DNA of 64,000 bases from Leptospira tipperaryensis (GTDB lineage Bacteria; Spirochaetota; Leptospiria; Leptospirales; Leptospiraceae), in the NCBI RefSeq assembly GCF_001729245.1, contig NZ_CP015217.1:2048001-2112000 (forward strand), read 5' to 3'. A model generated the notes under the pieces. It was not told the origin of the DNA. It made no database searches and worked only from the letters and a program-made list of their open reading frames with translations. This document shows positions 34,669 through 57,793 of the stretch, one piece after another. Position 1 is the first letter of the stretch; each line of letters starts with the position of its first letter. The translations under genes and the position numbers were made by a program.

Positions 34669-35943
34669 ATGTTTAGAATTTTATTTACGATCTGGATTCT
34701 TTTTTTATTTCAAACCGGAATTTCCGCGGATCCGTTTTCCGATCTTCTCAAGGAAGATTTTGAAACCGGTCAAACACTCCTAATTAAGAATTCGGTCTTT
34801 CAAAAATTGGGCGGAAAATCCAAGGATCCAAAGGTGATAGAAATTACAAAGAATACGATTCCGTGGGCTATCATGGAAGGTTTGGCGCCGGACGCGGTTG
34901 CGGACCTAATCGTAAATCAATACTACGTTTCTCTTTCAGGAATGCGTTTTACCGAATCCGAAGACGCGATTCCAGCTCTGGCAAAACAAAAACTTTCTGA
35001 AAAAGATTTTGTTTTGGTTTCGCTCTTTGTCAAAGAAACCGATCAAGCAGGAATCCGAGAAGAAATCAGAAACGTGTTTCTTTCGACGGCTCTCAAGTCT
35101 CGTTGGGACGGCTTTTCTATCCTTGCAGGAGGAAGGGCTTTGATTGCCGGAAAGTATGCGGGAATTCCGGAAAATAGATTGGCTTCACGGGTTCTAAGTC
35201 TCCTTCCTACCAAGGGTGGATCTTCTTCTTTTGAAAAAACGGATTCTGCATTTCGCCAAGCGATTTTTTTCAATCCGACAAATGATCGTTATACGCTGGC
35301 TTCCGATCTTCTTTCTCAATTGAAAACTCTTCATTCCGGAACAAAAAGTAAATCCTTGGATACTTGGACCGCGTCGATCGCAACGGCACGCACATTGGAC
35401 AGCGGATTAAACTCTGCCGGTGAGATTGTAATTGGAGACAGACCAAAATTCGGTTTTGAAGAAAATATTCCGGAACCTCCTTTAGTTCCCGAGGTAGAAC
35501 CCGATGCTCCCGTAGTTCCTGGAAAAGCCGATTGGGAAGTATTACGTTCTTCGAATTTACTTTCCGTCATTAAGGAATGGCAGGGGACTCCATATTATTG
35601 GGGAGGAACTTCTAAAAAAGGAGTCGATTGTTCGGGGTTTACGTTTAGTTCGTTAACGGATTCTCGAGTGGGAGTTCCGGCAAAAATCGTTCCTCGCCTG
35701 GGAAGAGATCAGGCGAAATCAGGAAGTCATGTTTCTCATGAAAATCTACAAGCTGGCGACCTAATTTTCTTTTCGGCTTCTCCCAATCAGAGTAAGATTA
35801 CGCACGTCGGGCTTGTGATTTCAGATAAAGAATTTTCTCATGCTTCTTCAACGAGGGGAGTTGTAATCGATAAGATTTCTATGAAATGGTGGATCGATCG
35901 TTACGTGACTTCGAGAAGGGTATTTAAGAAGGTGAGTCCTTAA
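34669..35943 (+). CDS. Secreted NlpC/P60-family cell-wall hydrolase
   Basis: 424 residues with a signal peptide (about 1-21, ending ISADPFS). The N-terminal 290 residues are mainly helical and of unknown family. A Pro-rich linker (NIPEPPLVPEVEPDAPVVPG) leads to a C-terminal NlpC/P60 peptidase (about 300-420) with catalytic Cys in GVDCSGFT, His in THVGLVIS and a second polar/His position in FSHASS. It likely cuts peptidoglycan stem peptides in the periplasm or outside. It stands as a single gene 44 bases behind the transporter, with AGGAG before the ATG. Confidence 0.9.
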   Translation: MFRILFTIWILFLFQTGISADPFSDLLKEDFETGQTLLIKNSVFQKLGGKSKDPKVIEITKNTIPWAIMEGLAPDAVADLIVNQYYVSLSGMRFTESEDAIPALAKQKLSEKDFVLVSLFVKETDQAGIREEIRNVFLSTALKSRWDGFSILAGGRALIAGKYAGIPENRLASRVLSLLPTKGGSSSFEKTDSAFRQAIFFNPTNDRYTLASDLLSQLKTLHSGTKSKSLDTWTASIATARTLDSGLNSAGEIVIGDRPKFGFEENIPEPPLVPEVEPDAPVVPGKADWEVLRSSNLLSVIKEWQGTPYYWGGTSKKGVDCSGFTFSSLTDSRVGVPAKIVPRLGRDQAKSGSHVSHENLQAGDLIFFSASPNQSKITHVGLVISDKEFSHASSTRGVVIDKISMKWWIDRYVTSRRVFKKVSP

Positions 35944-36141
35944 GTTTCTTTTAAAGTTTCACCCTCTCGTGAACGAATTGAATTTGATAAAGTGAAACCC
36001 AGCCTATGTTTGCAGATTTAGTTTAAAATGAACGATACTCCTGCTTATAAAAAGCGTATATCTCTTTATCGGTAAACCCCCGGAGCATTGCTTTAAAAAC
36101 GTAACGTCGTTTCGGTTGATATTCAATTCGTTTTTTAAGAA

Positions 36142-36675
36142 TTAAAACCAGTCTCGATAATCTAAAATTGAGAAAAGATGAGACGGTTCGCTTTCTAAAC
36201 TCCGACTGATTCTATTTTTTGGAAAATCGACGTGGAGGATATATCTGTAATTCCTGTGAAATGTGGGAGCTCCCTCATTCATTATATTCACGATAGAACT
36301 TCCAACTCCAATTTCATCCAACCACAGCAGATAATTAAAAAGATAACAACGGGACACGCCATGAGTCTGCGCGAGAACTCCAAGCAAAGTCCAACTAGCC
36401 TTTCCCACACGAACATTCATCCGTTTCATTTTAGATCTTCCCGTGCTAGGTTGATACAAAGTCTTTCCCGCATTCTTACCCAGACGTTTTATGGAAGTCA
36501 GGTATTTTCCATATCTTATCAAAAGGATCGGGATTCTTCTTGAAAGCGTTCTCTTTTCTTTTTCTTCCAAGCGAGATAAGGTCGAATCCGGTATAAGTAA
36601 AGTGACAACTTCCGTTTTGTTTTCATTGAAAATGGAACGAATCTCGTGTTCTGAATTTAAAAGTAATGTGCCCAT
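36142..36675 (-). CDS. DUF1564-like protein, Leptospira-specific family
   Basis: 177 residues from the ATG at 36675 ([14 protein letters not shown]); the frame continues 39 codons upstream with a composition unlike the family. I recognise the DUF1564 pattern: [49 protein letters not shown] and [20 protein letters not shown]. The family is multicopy in Leptospira and its function is unknown; the basic ribbon-like and helix segments suggest a nucleic-acid-binding fold, but that is a guess. It stands alone between two intergenic gaps of about 200 and 285 bases in which I see no clear element, except a weak GTTTCAC/GTGAAAC inverted repeat at 35956-35998. Confidence 0.85.
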   Translation of the reverse strand: MGTLLLNSEHEIRSIFNENKTEVVTLLIPDSTLSRLEEKEKRTLSRRIPILLIRYGKYLTSIKRLGKNAGKTLYQPSTGRSKMKRMNVRVGKASWTLLGVLAQTHGVSRCYLFNYLLWLDEIGVGSSIVNIMNEGAPTFHRNYRYILHVDFPKNRISRSLESEPSHLFSILDYRDWF

Positions 36676-36960
36676 GCACAAAACGGTTCCTTCTCTTTTC
36701 TCTTCGTGCTGGATTGAAGCAAAAAAATTAAATTCTTCCCAAAAAAAATCAATCTTCCGTCGCGAATTTGCGTTGGGCCGGCCACCGCTCAAAATCTCAA
36801 TCTCGGGTTCTACATTCCAAAAACTTTCTATCGACGAGAGAAATTATTAAAAGCTTCTCGGGGAAGAATAGCTGGAAAAACGGACTTAGGAGAGAAAGGT
36901 TAGAGATATATTAAGAAAACAGAAACTATCAAATCGTTTCGAGTTTCAAAAACGTAAAAT

Positions 36961-37575
36961 TCATTCCTTTAGATTGAGTTCTTCCACAATCTCCAAAAGA
37001 ATTTTTGTTTTTTCCATAGGATTCGGATCGACTAAAATTTCCTGCTTTTTAGAAAATTTGAAATTGAGAATGGAAGCGATAAAATCGATGGGAAAGGGAT
37101 GCGTTATGAGTTCATTCATTCTCAAAATCAGATCCTCTCCTGCGCCCTCTGAAAGAAGAATTCTTTTGGTCATAAAGAGAAGTCTTTCGAAAATTTTCTT
37201 AAAGTCTTCGTCCTTTAGATATTCAAAATCGGGTTCGATCTTTTCGATCCTTGCGACCCGAAATGGTTCTACGGTTTCATAGTCTATGAGTTTTGCGATT
37301 CCTTTGCCTTCTAGGAGAATATTGGATCTTCCGTCGGGAAGCGGATCTCTTCGAATGATCTTTCCCCAGCCAAAAACGGTTTCGATTTCCGGATGTTTCG
37401 AAGGAGCTCTGGATTTCGCGGGAAGAATCGGAGCCACAGCCAATTCCTCTCCGGATTCCATACAATAATCCAACATCAGCCTGTATCGGGGTTCGAAGAT
37501 ATGTAGAGGTAAGTAAGTCCCAGGGAATAGAATGATTTCCGGCAAAGGAAAGATAGGGACAGTAGTAGTTGACAC
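36961..37575 (-). CDS. Lon substrate-binding-domain (LON-N) protein
   Basis: About 204 residues from the GTG at 37575. The start TVPIFPLPEIILFPGTYLPL, then HIFEPRYRLMLDYCMESGE, is the classic N-terminal domain of Lon protease, here as a stand-alone protein without ATPase or protease parts. The later IIRRDPLPDGRSNILLEGKG matches the same fold. The role of such single-domain proteins is not settled. The start is uncertain: the frame extends to a TTG at 37668 through a hydrophobic stretch that would overlap the divergent rfaE1 gene. No good Shine-Dalgarno is visible at either. Confidence 0.8.
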   Translation of the reverse strand: MSTTTVPIFPLPEIILFPGTYLPLHIFEPRYRLMLDYCMESGEELAVAPILPAKSRAPSKHPEIETVFGWGKIIRRDPLPDGRSNILLEGKGIAKLIDYETVEPFRVARIEKIEPDFEYLKDEDFKKIFERLLFMTKRILLSEGAGEDLILRMNELITHPFPIDFIASILNFKFSKKQEILVDPNPMEKTKILLEIVEELNLKE

Positions 37576-37638
37576 GGGAAGGATACTATAGCTGCTTAGA
37601 GAGAAACCGTAAATCAAAATCCAAAGGCTTGGTAGAAT

Positions 37639-38652
37639 TTGTATTATCTGGACCGAAATCGTTTTCAAACTTCCACAGAAAAACTAAAAGACTTAAGAAT
37701 CATCGTAATCGGTGATTTTATTTTGGACGAATATCTCATCGGCGAGGTAAACCGAATTTCTCCGGAAGCTCCAGTGCCCGTTGTCTGGGTGAGAAAGGAA
37801 AAGATTACTTTAGGAGGAGCCGGGAACGTAGTTAAAAACTTATCGACTTTAGGCGTCAAATCGGTAATCCTTGGAAGAGCCGGAAAAGACGAAAAAGCAA
37901 AGAGTCTTTTAGAACTTCTTTCCAACGAAAACACAGACCGAGAAAAAAACTTTCTTCTTCAATCCGAAGAGGTTCCGACGATTCTCAAGACAAGGGTGAT
38001 CGCGGGTCACCAACAAGTTTGCAGAATCGACAAAGAAGAATTAAAGCCGATCACAAAAAAAGAAGAAGACCTTCTCATCCAAGCATTCTTAGATAGAATC
38101 GATTCTTCCGACGCAGTCATTCTTTCCGATTACGATAAGGGAACCTTGACTCCGAGACTCATTCAAGAAATTTCAAGAATCTGTTTGGATAAGAAAAAGA
38201 TAGTTACGGTCGATCCTCAGGTGAGTCATTTTTTTCTCTACAAAGGCGTGAGCATTCTCACTCCGAATCATCACGAGGCGGGAAAGGCGATCGGAAAAAA
38301 ACTCGAGACGGATTCCGAAATTCTTCAAGCAGCGCAAGAAATCACCGAAAAACTTTCTTCTCCTTCTCTTATGATCACGAGAGGTGAAAAGGGAATGAGT
38401 TTATATCTGACTTCCAAAGAAGAAATCTTTCACATTCCTACCGTCGCCAGAGAAGTCTTCGACGTAACAGGAGCCGGGGACACCGTGATCAGCGCTTACA
38501 CCGCTTATCACGCGGCGGGACTCAATGAGCTAGACGCAAGTGTAGTCTCCAACGCCGCCGCGGGAGTCGTCGTCGGAAAACTCGGAGCCGAAACCGTAAC
38601 TCCGGAAGAATTAAAAACTTCTCTTCAAACGATGGGAACCTTTCAGGGTTAG
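37639..38652 (+). CDS. rfaE1: D-glycero-beta-D-manno-heptose-7-phosphate kinase
   Basis: PfkB-family kinase of ADP-heptose synthesis for lipopolysaccharide. 337 residues matching the kinase half of E. coli HldE: IVIGDFILDEYLIGEVNRIS at the start, TLGGAGNVVKNLSTLG, and DVTGAGDTVISAYTAYHAAG with the catalytic Asp. The only usable start before the conserved region is the TTG at 37639. The adenylyltransferase half is a separate gene 3 bases downstream, so HldE is split here. Confidence 0.92.
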   Translation: MYYLDRNRFQTSTEKLKDLRIIVIGDFILDEYLIGEVNRISPEAPVPVVWVRKEKITLGGAGNVVKNLSTLGVKSVILGRAGKDEKAKSLLELLSNENTDREKNFLLQSEEVPTILKTRVIAGHQQVCRIDKEELKPITKKEEDLLIQAFLDRIDSSDAVILSDYDKGTLTPRLIQEISRICLDKKKIVTVDPQVSHFFLYKGVSILTPNHHEAGKAIGKKLETDSEILQAAQEITEKLSSPSLMITRGEKGMSLYLTSKEEIFHIPTVAREVFDVTGAGDTVISAYTAYHAAGLNELDASVVSNAAAGVVVGKLGAETVTPEELKTSLQTMGTFQG

Positions 38653-38655
38653 AAT

Positions 38656-39132
38656 ATGGATTTGAAAAATCATATCGTTCCTTGGGAAAAAGTTGCTTCC
38701 TTTTCCGATCAAATTCGAAATTCTAAAAAAATCGTTTTTACAAACGGATGTTTTGATCTCGTTCATCGTGGACATATCACTTATCTTTCGCAAGCAAAAG
38801 AACTCGGAGATTTTCTCTGGATCGGACTGAACGGGGACTCATCCGTAAAAAGGCTCAAAGGAGATCATAGACCCGTCGTTTCCGAAGAAGATCGAGCCAT
38901 TCTTCTTGGAAACCTTCGATTTGTGGACGCGGTCACCGTCTTCTCTCAAGACACACCGTTAGAGCTCTTACGTTTGGTCCGACCTGCGATTCACGTCAAG
39001 GGTGGAGATTACAAAATCGAAGATTTACCGGAAACCCCTTTGGTTCGAGAATTCGGGGGAGAAGTCAAGATCTTGCCTTTTGTACCCGGAAAATCCACGT
39101 CACTATTAATAGAGAAAATCCTGAAACTCTAA
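38656..39132 (+). CDS. rfaE2: D-beta-D-heptose 1-phosphate adenylyltransferase
   Basis: Nucleotidyltransferase making ADP-heptose. 158 residues: FTNGCFDLVHRGHITYLSQA contains the HxGH-type motif HRGH, followed by LWIGLNGDSSVKRLKG and HVKGGDYKIEDLPET. It corresponds to the C-terminal half of HldE and follows rfaE1 after 3 bases, so both halves are made from one message. Confidence 0.94.
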   Translation: MDLKNHIVPWEKVASFSDQIRNSKKIVFTNGCFDLVHRGHITYLSQAKELGDFLWIGLNGDSSVKRLKGDHRPVVSEEDRAILLGNLRFVDAVTVFSQDTPLELLRLVRPAIHVKGGDYKIEDLPETPLVREFGGEVKILPFVPGKSTSLLIEKILKL

Positions 39133-39232
39133 AACTTACCTTTTCCATTTTTTTAGAGACAGAATTCCGAGAAATTCCTGTTTGAATTTCTGGAAACTCC
39201 CAAAACTCTGTTCTGAAAGGCGGGAATGGAAG

Positions 39233-40849
<1,617 letters not shown>

Positions 40850-40851
40850 TC

Positions 40852-41715
40852 ATGAAAGACAATACCTGCACCCAAAGAGAATTCCTAAACGGAGCCAAGA
40901 TCGGAGGAGACCAACCTTTCTTTCTGATTTCGGGCCCATGTGTGATGGAAAACCGAGACCTCTTGGATCGGGTCTGCGCGGAGATGATCGAAATCTGCGG
41001 AGAATTAAAAATTCCTTATGTTTTCAAAAGCAGTTTTGACAAAGCAAACCGTTCCTCGGTAAATTCTTACAGAGGTCCCGGACTTTCGGAAGGCATTAAG
41101 AATTTAGAATATATTAAGAATAAATACAACGTTCCGGTTCTCACCGACATTCACGAAACTCACCAAATCGGACCGCTCAAAGACGTCTTAGACATCTACC
41201 AAATTCCCGCGTTCCTCTGTAGACAAACCGATCTCATCGCGGAATCTGCAAAAACCGGCAAATGGGTAAACGTCAAAAAGGGACAGTTCTTAGCTCCCGC
41301 AGACACGCGTCATATCGCGGTGAAAATGAAAGAATCCGGAAACGATAAAGTTCTCGTGACCGAAAGAGGAACGAGCTTTGGTTACGGAAATCTTGTCTTC
41401 GACGGAAGAGCGGTTCCTATCATTCACGGATTCGATATCCCCGTAATTTTTGACGCAACTCATTCCGCACAACTTCCGGGCGCGGCGGGAAATAGCACCG
41501 GCGGTCAGAGGGAATTTATTCCGAGCATTCTTCGTTCCGCGGTTTCCTTAGGAATCGAAGGAATCTTTATGGAAGTACATCCGGATCCCGACAAGGCTCT
41601 TTCCGACGCAACGACTCAATATCCTCTTTCTCAGATCAAAAGTCTTCTGAAGGAAATGATTGCGCTGGATCGTTACGTAAAAAAAGAAATTCTATCCACT
41701 GCAAATCATTCGTAA
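40852..41715 (+). CDS. kdsA: 3-deoxy-8-phosphooctulonate (Kdo-8-P) synthase
   Basis: Condenses arabinose 5-phosphate with phosphoenolpyruvate to Kdo-8-phosphate for lipopolysaccharide core. 287 residues with family motifs FFLISGPCVMENRDLLDRVC, VFKSSFDKANRSSVNSYRGP, DIHETHQIGPLKDV, FLCRQTDL and DATHSAQLPGAAGNSTGGQR. The Cys in SGPCVME hints at a metal-dependent form. It lies between pyrG and lptC on one strand with 2 and 11-base gaps. Confidence 0.96.
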   Translation: MKDNTCTQREFLNGAKIGGDQPFFLISGPCVMENRDLLDRVCAEMIEICGELKIPYVFKSSFDKANRSSVNSYRGPGLSEGIKNLEYIKNKYNVPVLTDIHETHQIGPLKDVLDIYQIPAFLCRQTDLIAESAKTGKWVNVKKGQFLAPADTRHIAVKMKESGNDKVLVTERGTSFGYGNLVFDGRAVPIIHGFDIPVIFDATHSAQLPGAAGNSTGGQREFIPSILRSAVSLGIEGIFMEVHPDPDKALSDATTQYPLSQIKSLLKEMIALDRYVKKEILSTANHS

Positions 41716-41726
41716 TCGGACTTCTT

Positions 41727-42307
<581 letters not shown>

Positions 42308-42311
<4 letters not shown>

Positions 42312-43678
42312 TTCGAAAGGTTTTGCTTTTGATTCTATTTTGTTTTGCGTTTTCGCAAAATCATGGAAACGTAAAACCACCTCTTCTCATCGGCAGCGAA
42401 ACCGCCGACCGAAAATTTGTAAGTATTCCCGAAAACGTGGAAAAGAAAAACACGGCTCCGAGTTTTCCGACCCTCTGGGGCGGCTCCGCTTTGACTCAGG
42501 AAGATAAGATGGTCTCCGGTCTCAAGATCACCGCATTCATTTTAGAAGGCGGGGCTTGGATTCAACACAAGAAGGTCAAACTCTCCGCCAATCAAATCGA
42601 AGTCTATGGAAAGGACGCATTCAAAGGATTCTTAAAAGGCGGTGTGTTTATCCAAGACGGAGACAACGGAGTCACCTTACGCGCGGGTACTGGAGAATAC
42701 GATAAGCTCGAAGAAAAGATTTATATCAAAGATCGTCCCAGACTCTTTCACACGGACAAAAGCGGAACCAAGACCGTCATCTCCGCGACCTTTATCGAAA
42801 GAAACCTCGCCAAAAAAACCACTCTCTTAAAAGAAAACGTCGTCATCGCTCATCCGCAAATAACGATCCTTTGTAAAGAAGCAGTCTTTGAAGAAGACGA
42901 AGACAAGATCACGACAGACCCCAATCCAATCTTAATCGCTAAGGATCGTTATCTCACAGGAAATCAACTCACGTTTTATACGAATGAAAATCGAGTCGAG
43001 CTTACGGGAGAAAGTATTCTTTTTCAGAATTATATGGATACCGAAAAGGTTGAAAATAAGGATTCAAAAGAGAAACAACAACCGACCGAAGAAAAAACAA
43101 AAAAAGAAGTTAGACGAATCGCGATTTTTAAAGGTGATCGTTTAATCAGTGATAAAGACGAAACCGGAGAAAACAGAGTCGGTCTCTATGGAAACGCCAC
43201 CATCTATCGTCATACCATGAAAATGAATGCTGAAAAGTTAATCAGCTATGGAAAAAATTCCACAAAAGTTGAAGCCAGAAATCAGATCACGATGCACGAT
43301 CGTGAAAACCGATTGATCCTCTCCGGGAATGTCCTTGACTACTTCAAAAATGAACAGTACATTCATTTGACCGATTCGGGAAAAATCGATTTTCTCGATA
43401 AAAAAACGGACGCGGTAACGAGTACGATGACCGCTGTCGAGTTTGAAAGATTTATGGATAAGAATGAAACAGTCATTCGTGGAAACGTTCTGATAGAAGG
43501 CAAAGATTCTTCCGCAACGGGAGAATATGCTACGTATTTTGAAAAAGAGGAAAAAGTGTATCTTGAGGGAAATCCAACGTTGAAAAAAAACGGCCGAGAC
43601 ATTCATGCAGGAAGAATTATATTCTTTCCTAGAGAAGGCAGAGCCCTTTTGACCGATGGGATCATTCCCGGAAAGTAA
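42308..43678 (+). CDS. lptA: LPS transport periplasmic protein LptA/OstA-like, extended
   Basis: 456 residues, signal peptide about 1-18 (LLLILFCFAFSQNHG). Repeated OstA-type strands are visible throughout, e.g. KVKLSANQIEVYGKDAFKGF, TLRAGTGEYDKLEEKIYIKD, RLILSGNVLDYFKNEQYIHL and SSATGEYATYFEKEEKVYLE. At more than twice the usual LptA length (about 170-190 residues) it may hold two OstA domains in one chain, with a charged Lys/Glu linker at about 245-265. It likely forms the periplasmic bridge for lipopolysaccharide. It is coupled to lptC (4-base overlap) and followed by lptB after 9 bases. Confidence 0.85.
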
Positions 43679-43687
43679 ATTACGAAT

Positions 43688-44409
43688 ATGAGTAAAACCT
43701 TCCGAATGGAAAACCTGGTCAAGGTCTACAACAAAAGAAAGGTCGTAGACGGAGCCAGCTTCGATATCAAAAAAGGAGAAGTGGTCGGATTGCTCGGTCC
43801 CAATGGAGCCGGTAAAACCACTTCTTTCTATATGTCCGTAGGATTTGTAAGACCGGACTCAGGCAAAGTTTATATAGACGGACAAGACGTAACCGATTCT
43901 CCGATGCATATCCGTGCGAGGTCCGGAGTAGGTTATCTCGCACAAGAAGCTTCTATCTTTCGTAAACTCACAGTCGCCGAAAACCTGGAAGCCATTTTAG
44001 AAACGATGAATCTCCCCCGAGCCGAAGTCATTCGAAGAAGAGATGAACTCCTAATTGAATTGCAGATCATGCGAGTCGCCAATCAAAAGGGTTATACTCT
44101 TTCGGGTGGGGAAAGAAGACGTTGTGAAATCGCAAGAGCCCTCGTGACCAACCCGGACTTTATTCTTTTGGATGAACCCTTTGCCGGAGTAGATCCGATC
44201 GCGGTAAAAGATATTCAAACCGTAATTCAATCCTTAAAAGACAGAGGACTCGGAATTCTCATCACGGACCACAACGTAAGAGAAACTTTGAAGATCACCG
44301 ATCGCGCCTATATCATGTACAGCGGAAGAATTTTGATCTCCGGTTCCACACACGATCTCGTCAACGATCCAGAAACCAGAAGAATTTATTTGGGCGAGGA
44401 TTTTACGCT

Positions 44410-44413
<4 letters not shown>
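43688..44413 (+). CDS. lptB: LPS export ABC transporter ATPase LptB
   Basis: 241 residues. Walker A GPNGAGKTTSFYM, signature LSGGERRRCEIARAL, Walker B FILLDEPFAGVDP and switch His in ITDHNVRETL are all intact. The LptB-type sequence VGYLAQEASIFRKLTVAENL clearly sets it apart from other ABC ATPases. It powers lipopolysaccharide extraction from the inner membrane. The stop overlaps the rpoN GTG start (GTGA), an arrangement of lptB-rpoN also common in proteobacteria. Confidence 0.96.
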
Positions 44414-45831
<1,418 letters not shown>

Positions 45832-45835
45832 CCCT

Positions 45836-46772
<937 letters not shown>

Positions 46773-46798
<26 letters not shown>

Positions 46799-47036
46799 TG
46801 AGAATGGGACTGGGATGCACGCGAGACCAGCCTCCGTATTCGTAAATTGCGCTTCCAGATTTCCCTGCGAAATCACGGTAGTCAAAGACGACGTGGAAGT
46901 GAACGGAAAGAGTATCATGGGACTTATGATGCTCGCCCTCGCTCCGGGAAACGAATTTACGATTCAGGTCCGAGGCGACAAAGAAGAAGAAGCCTTGGAG
47001 GCTTTGACAAATCTCGTAAAAAACGACTTTGTTTGA
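46773..47036 (+). CDS. ptsH: Phosphocarrier protein HPr
   Basis: 87 residues. His16 in GMHARPASVFV is the PEP-dependent phosphorylation site and Ser47 in VNGKSIMGLMML is the HprK target, so both control sites are present. It starts with TTG inside the end of hprK. No enzyme I or sugar permease gene is nearby, so HPr here is more likely regulatory than part of a sugar transport chain. Confidence 0.94.
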
Positions 47037-47054
47037 AATTTTCTTTCTCCTCCC

Positions 47055-48845
<1,791 letters not shown>

Positions 48846-48851
48846 AACTCA

Positions 48852-52973
<4,122 letters not shown>

Positions 52974-52974
52974 T

Positions 52975-54910
<1,936 letters not shown>

Positions 54911-54914
<4 letters not shown>

Positions 54915-55558
54915 AAATTTCCGCATCCATTTTAGCTACTAAACTCACAGAACTCGGAAAGACCGTTCCCGATTACGATCCTTCCGCCATCGACTTGATG
55001 CACATGGATGTCATGGACGGAAACTTCGTTCCTCAGATCAGCTTCGGAGAAGCCCTGAGCAAGGAAGTAAAAGCACTCACTTCCATTCCTTTGGATGTGC
55101 ATCTTATGGTTTCCAAACCGGAAAACCACGTTTCCAAATACTACGAACTGAGTCCCTATTGTATTACGTTTCATATCGAAACCACCGATTTTCCGGTGCG
55201 TTTGGCTCAGGAAATCAAGTCCCAGGGAACCAAGGTCGGAGTTTCTCTGAATCCGGGAACAACCGTTTCTTCTTTGGAAAACGTTCTTCCGTATATCGAT
55301 TTGATTCTTCTGATGACAGTGGAACCTGGATTTTACGGACAAAAGTTTATCGTGAACGGAATGGAAAAAATCCGCAAAGCGAAGGAACTCATCGGTTCCA
55401 GACCTATCGAACTCGAAGTGGACGGCGGCGTAAACGATACCAATATCCAAGAGCTCAAGAAGAATGGGGTGGATATCGTGGTAGTCGGAGCTGGACTTTA
55501 TAAAACCGGAAACCCGGTGGAGAACGCAAAACATCTCAAATCCCTGGCAAAATCCTGA
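54911..55558 (+). CDS. rpe: Ribulose-phosphate 3-epimerase
   Basis: Interconverts ribulose 5-phosphate and xylulose 5-phosphate. 215 residues with the full TIM-barrel set: [90 protein letters not shown] and [12 protein letters not shown]. Metal and catalytic Asp/His residues are in place. TTG start overlapping the PASTA gene by 4 bases; a promoter region for rpsP follows. Confidence 0.95.
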
Positions 55559-55583
55559 ACCTGCATTTTTGTCGGATCATTTC

Positions 55584-55613
55584 TTGACAGAGGGACATAT
55601 TGTCCAATATTGG
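55584..55613 (+). promoter_or_regulatory. Candidate rpsP promoter with palindromic operator in the spacer
   Basis: A perfect -35 box TTGACA at 55584-55589 is followed after 18 bases by TATTGG at 55608-55613 as a weak -10. The spacer holds a perfect inverted repeat GGACA-TAT-TGTCC at 55593-55605. A regulator bound there would block polymerase. Confidence 0.5.
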
Positions 55614-55629
55614 TAAAAATCATGCATTC

Positions 55630-55659
55630 TTTTTCCCTACAAATCCTTGTAGGGAAAAA
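55630..55659 (+). promoter_or_regulatory. Perfect 13-bp hairpin in the rpsP leader
   Basis: TTTTTCCCTACAA and TTGTAGGGAAAAA form an uninterrupted 13-bp stem with loop ATCC, 22 bases before the rpsP start. It lacks a trailing T run, so it is not a standard terminator for rpe; a leader RNA control structure is more likely. The Shine-Dalgarno-like AAAGGA lies just after it. Confidence 0.6.
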
Positions 55660-55678
55660 ATGATAAAAGGAAAACGAT

Positions 55679-55947
<269 letters not shown>

Positions 55948-55948
<1 letters not shown>

Positions 55949-56178
55949 TGGAAGAATTGCTGAAGTACATCGTTGCTTCTCTCGTTGAATTTCCCGAAGA
56001 AATCGTAATTCGGGAAATCGAAGGGGAAGAACAGAACATCATCGAACTTCGCGTTTCCCCAAAAGACGTGGGAAAAGTAATCGGTAAGAACGGTCGTATT
56101 GCAAAATCCCTGCGCGCGATTCTTACTGCGGCTTCCGTAAAAGCAGGAAAAAACTTCTCGCTCGAAATCATTGACTGA
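55948..56178 (+). CDS. khpA: KH-domain RNA-binding protein KhpA
   Basis: 76 residues, a single KH domain. The GxxG loop is in [16 protein letters not shown]. Orthologues (YlqC/KhpA) bind RNA, often together with KhpB/Jag. The ATG shares its first base with the rpsP stop codon. The position between rpsP and rimM is the same as in many Gram-positive bacteria. Confidence 0.94.
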
Positions 56179-56690
56179 AGGCTGGATTTCACTCGGCCAA
56201 CTCGGAAAACCCTTTGGAATCAAAGGGTTTCTTCGTTTTAATGTGAGAGAAACCGTTCTCACAGAATTCAAACTTCCCATTCAACTAAAACTTCGCAAAC
56301 CGGATCCCAATTTTCCGGAGAAAGACATTACAATTCTCGAATTGCAAGCGCATACTGGAAAGTTTATCCTTCGGATCGAAGGAATCAACACTCCGGAAGA
56401 AGCAGAAAGATTTACCGGTGGAATCCTTCTTTTACCGGCTCATCTACTTCCTAAGATCAAAACCAAGGACGAATTCTATATCTCCGATTTGATCGGACTT
56501 CAGGCCGTGGACGAATCCGGAAAGAAATTGACTTGGGTCTTGAAAGAAGTTTTAGACAATCCGGCGCATCCTATTCTTTCTTTTACACGACCTGAGGGAG
56601 AAGAAATTTTAATTCCTTTCATTCACGTCTACGTCGGGGAAGTGGATTTAGAAAAGAAAACCATCGTCCTCAATCAACCGGAGGTATGGA

Positions 56691-56701
<11 letters not shown>
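56171..56701 (+). CDS. rimM: Ribosome maturation factor RimM
   Basis: 176 residues. N-terminal barrel with [19 protein letters not shown] and C-terminal PRC barrel with [18 protein letters not shown] and [19 protein letters not shown]. It assists 16S rRNA processing and S19 assembly in the 30S head. TTG start overlapping khpA by 8 bases; the end overlaps trmD by 11. Confidence 0.94.
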
Positions 56702-57787
<1,086 letters not shown>

Positions 57788-57793
57788 TCCGGT

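Noticed and set aside
55630..55659. rpsP leader hairpin as the terminator of rpe
   Set aside because: The stem is flanked by A residues on its 3' side, not by a U run, and a candidate promoter lies upstream of it.
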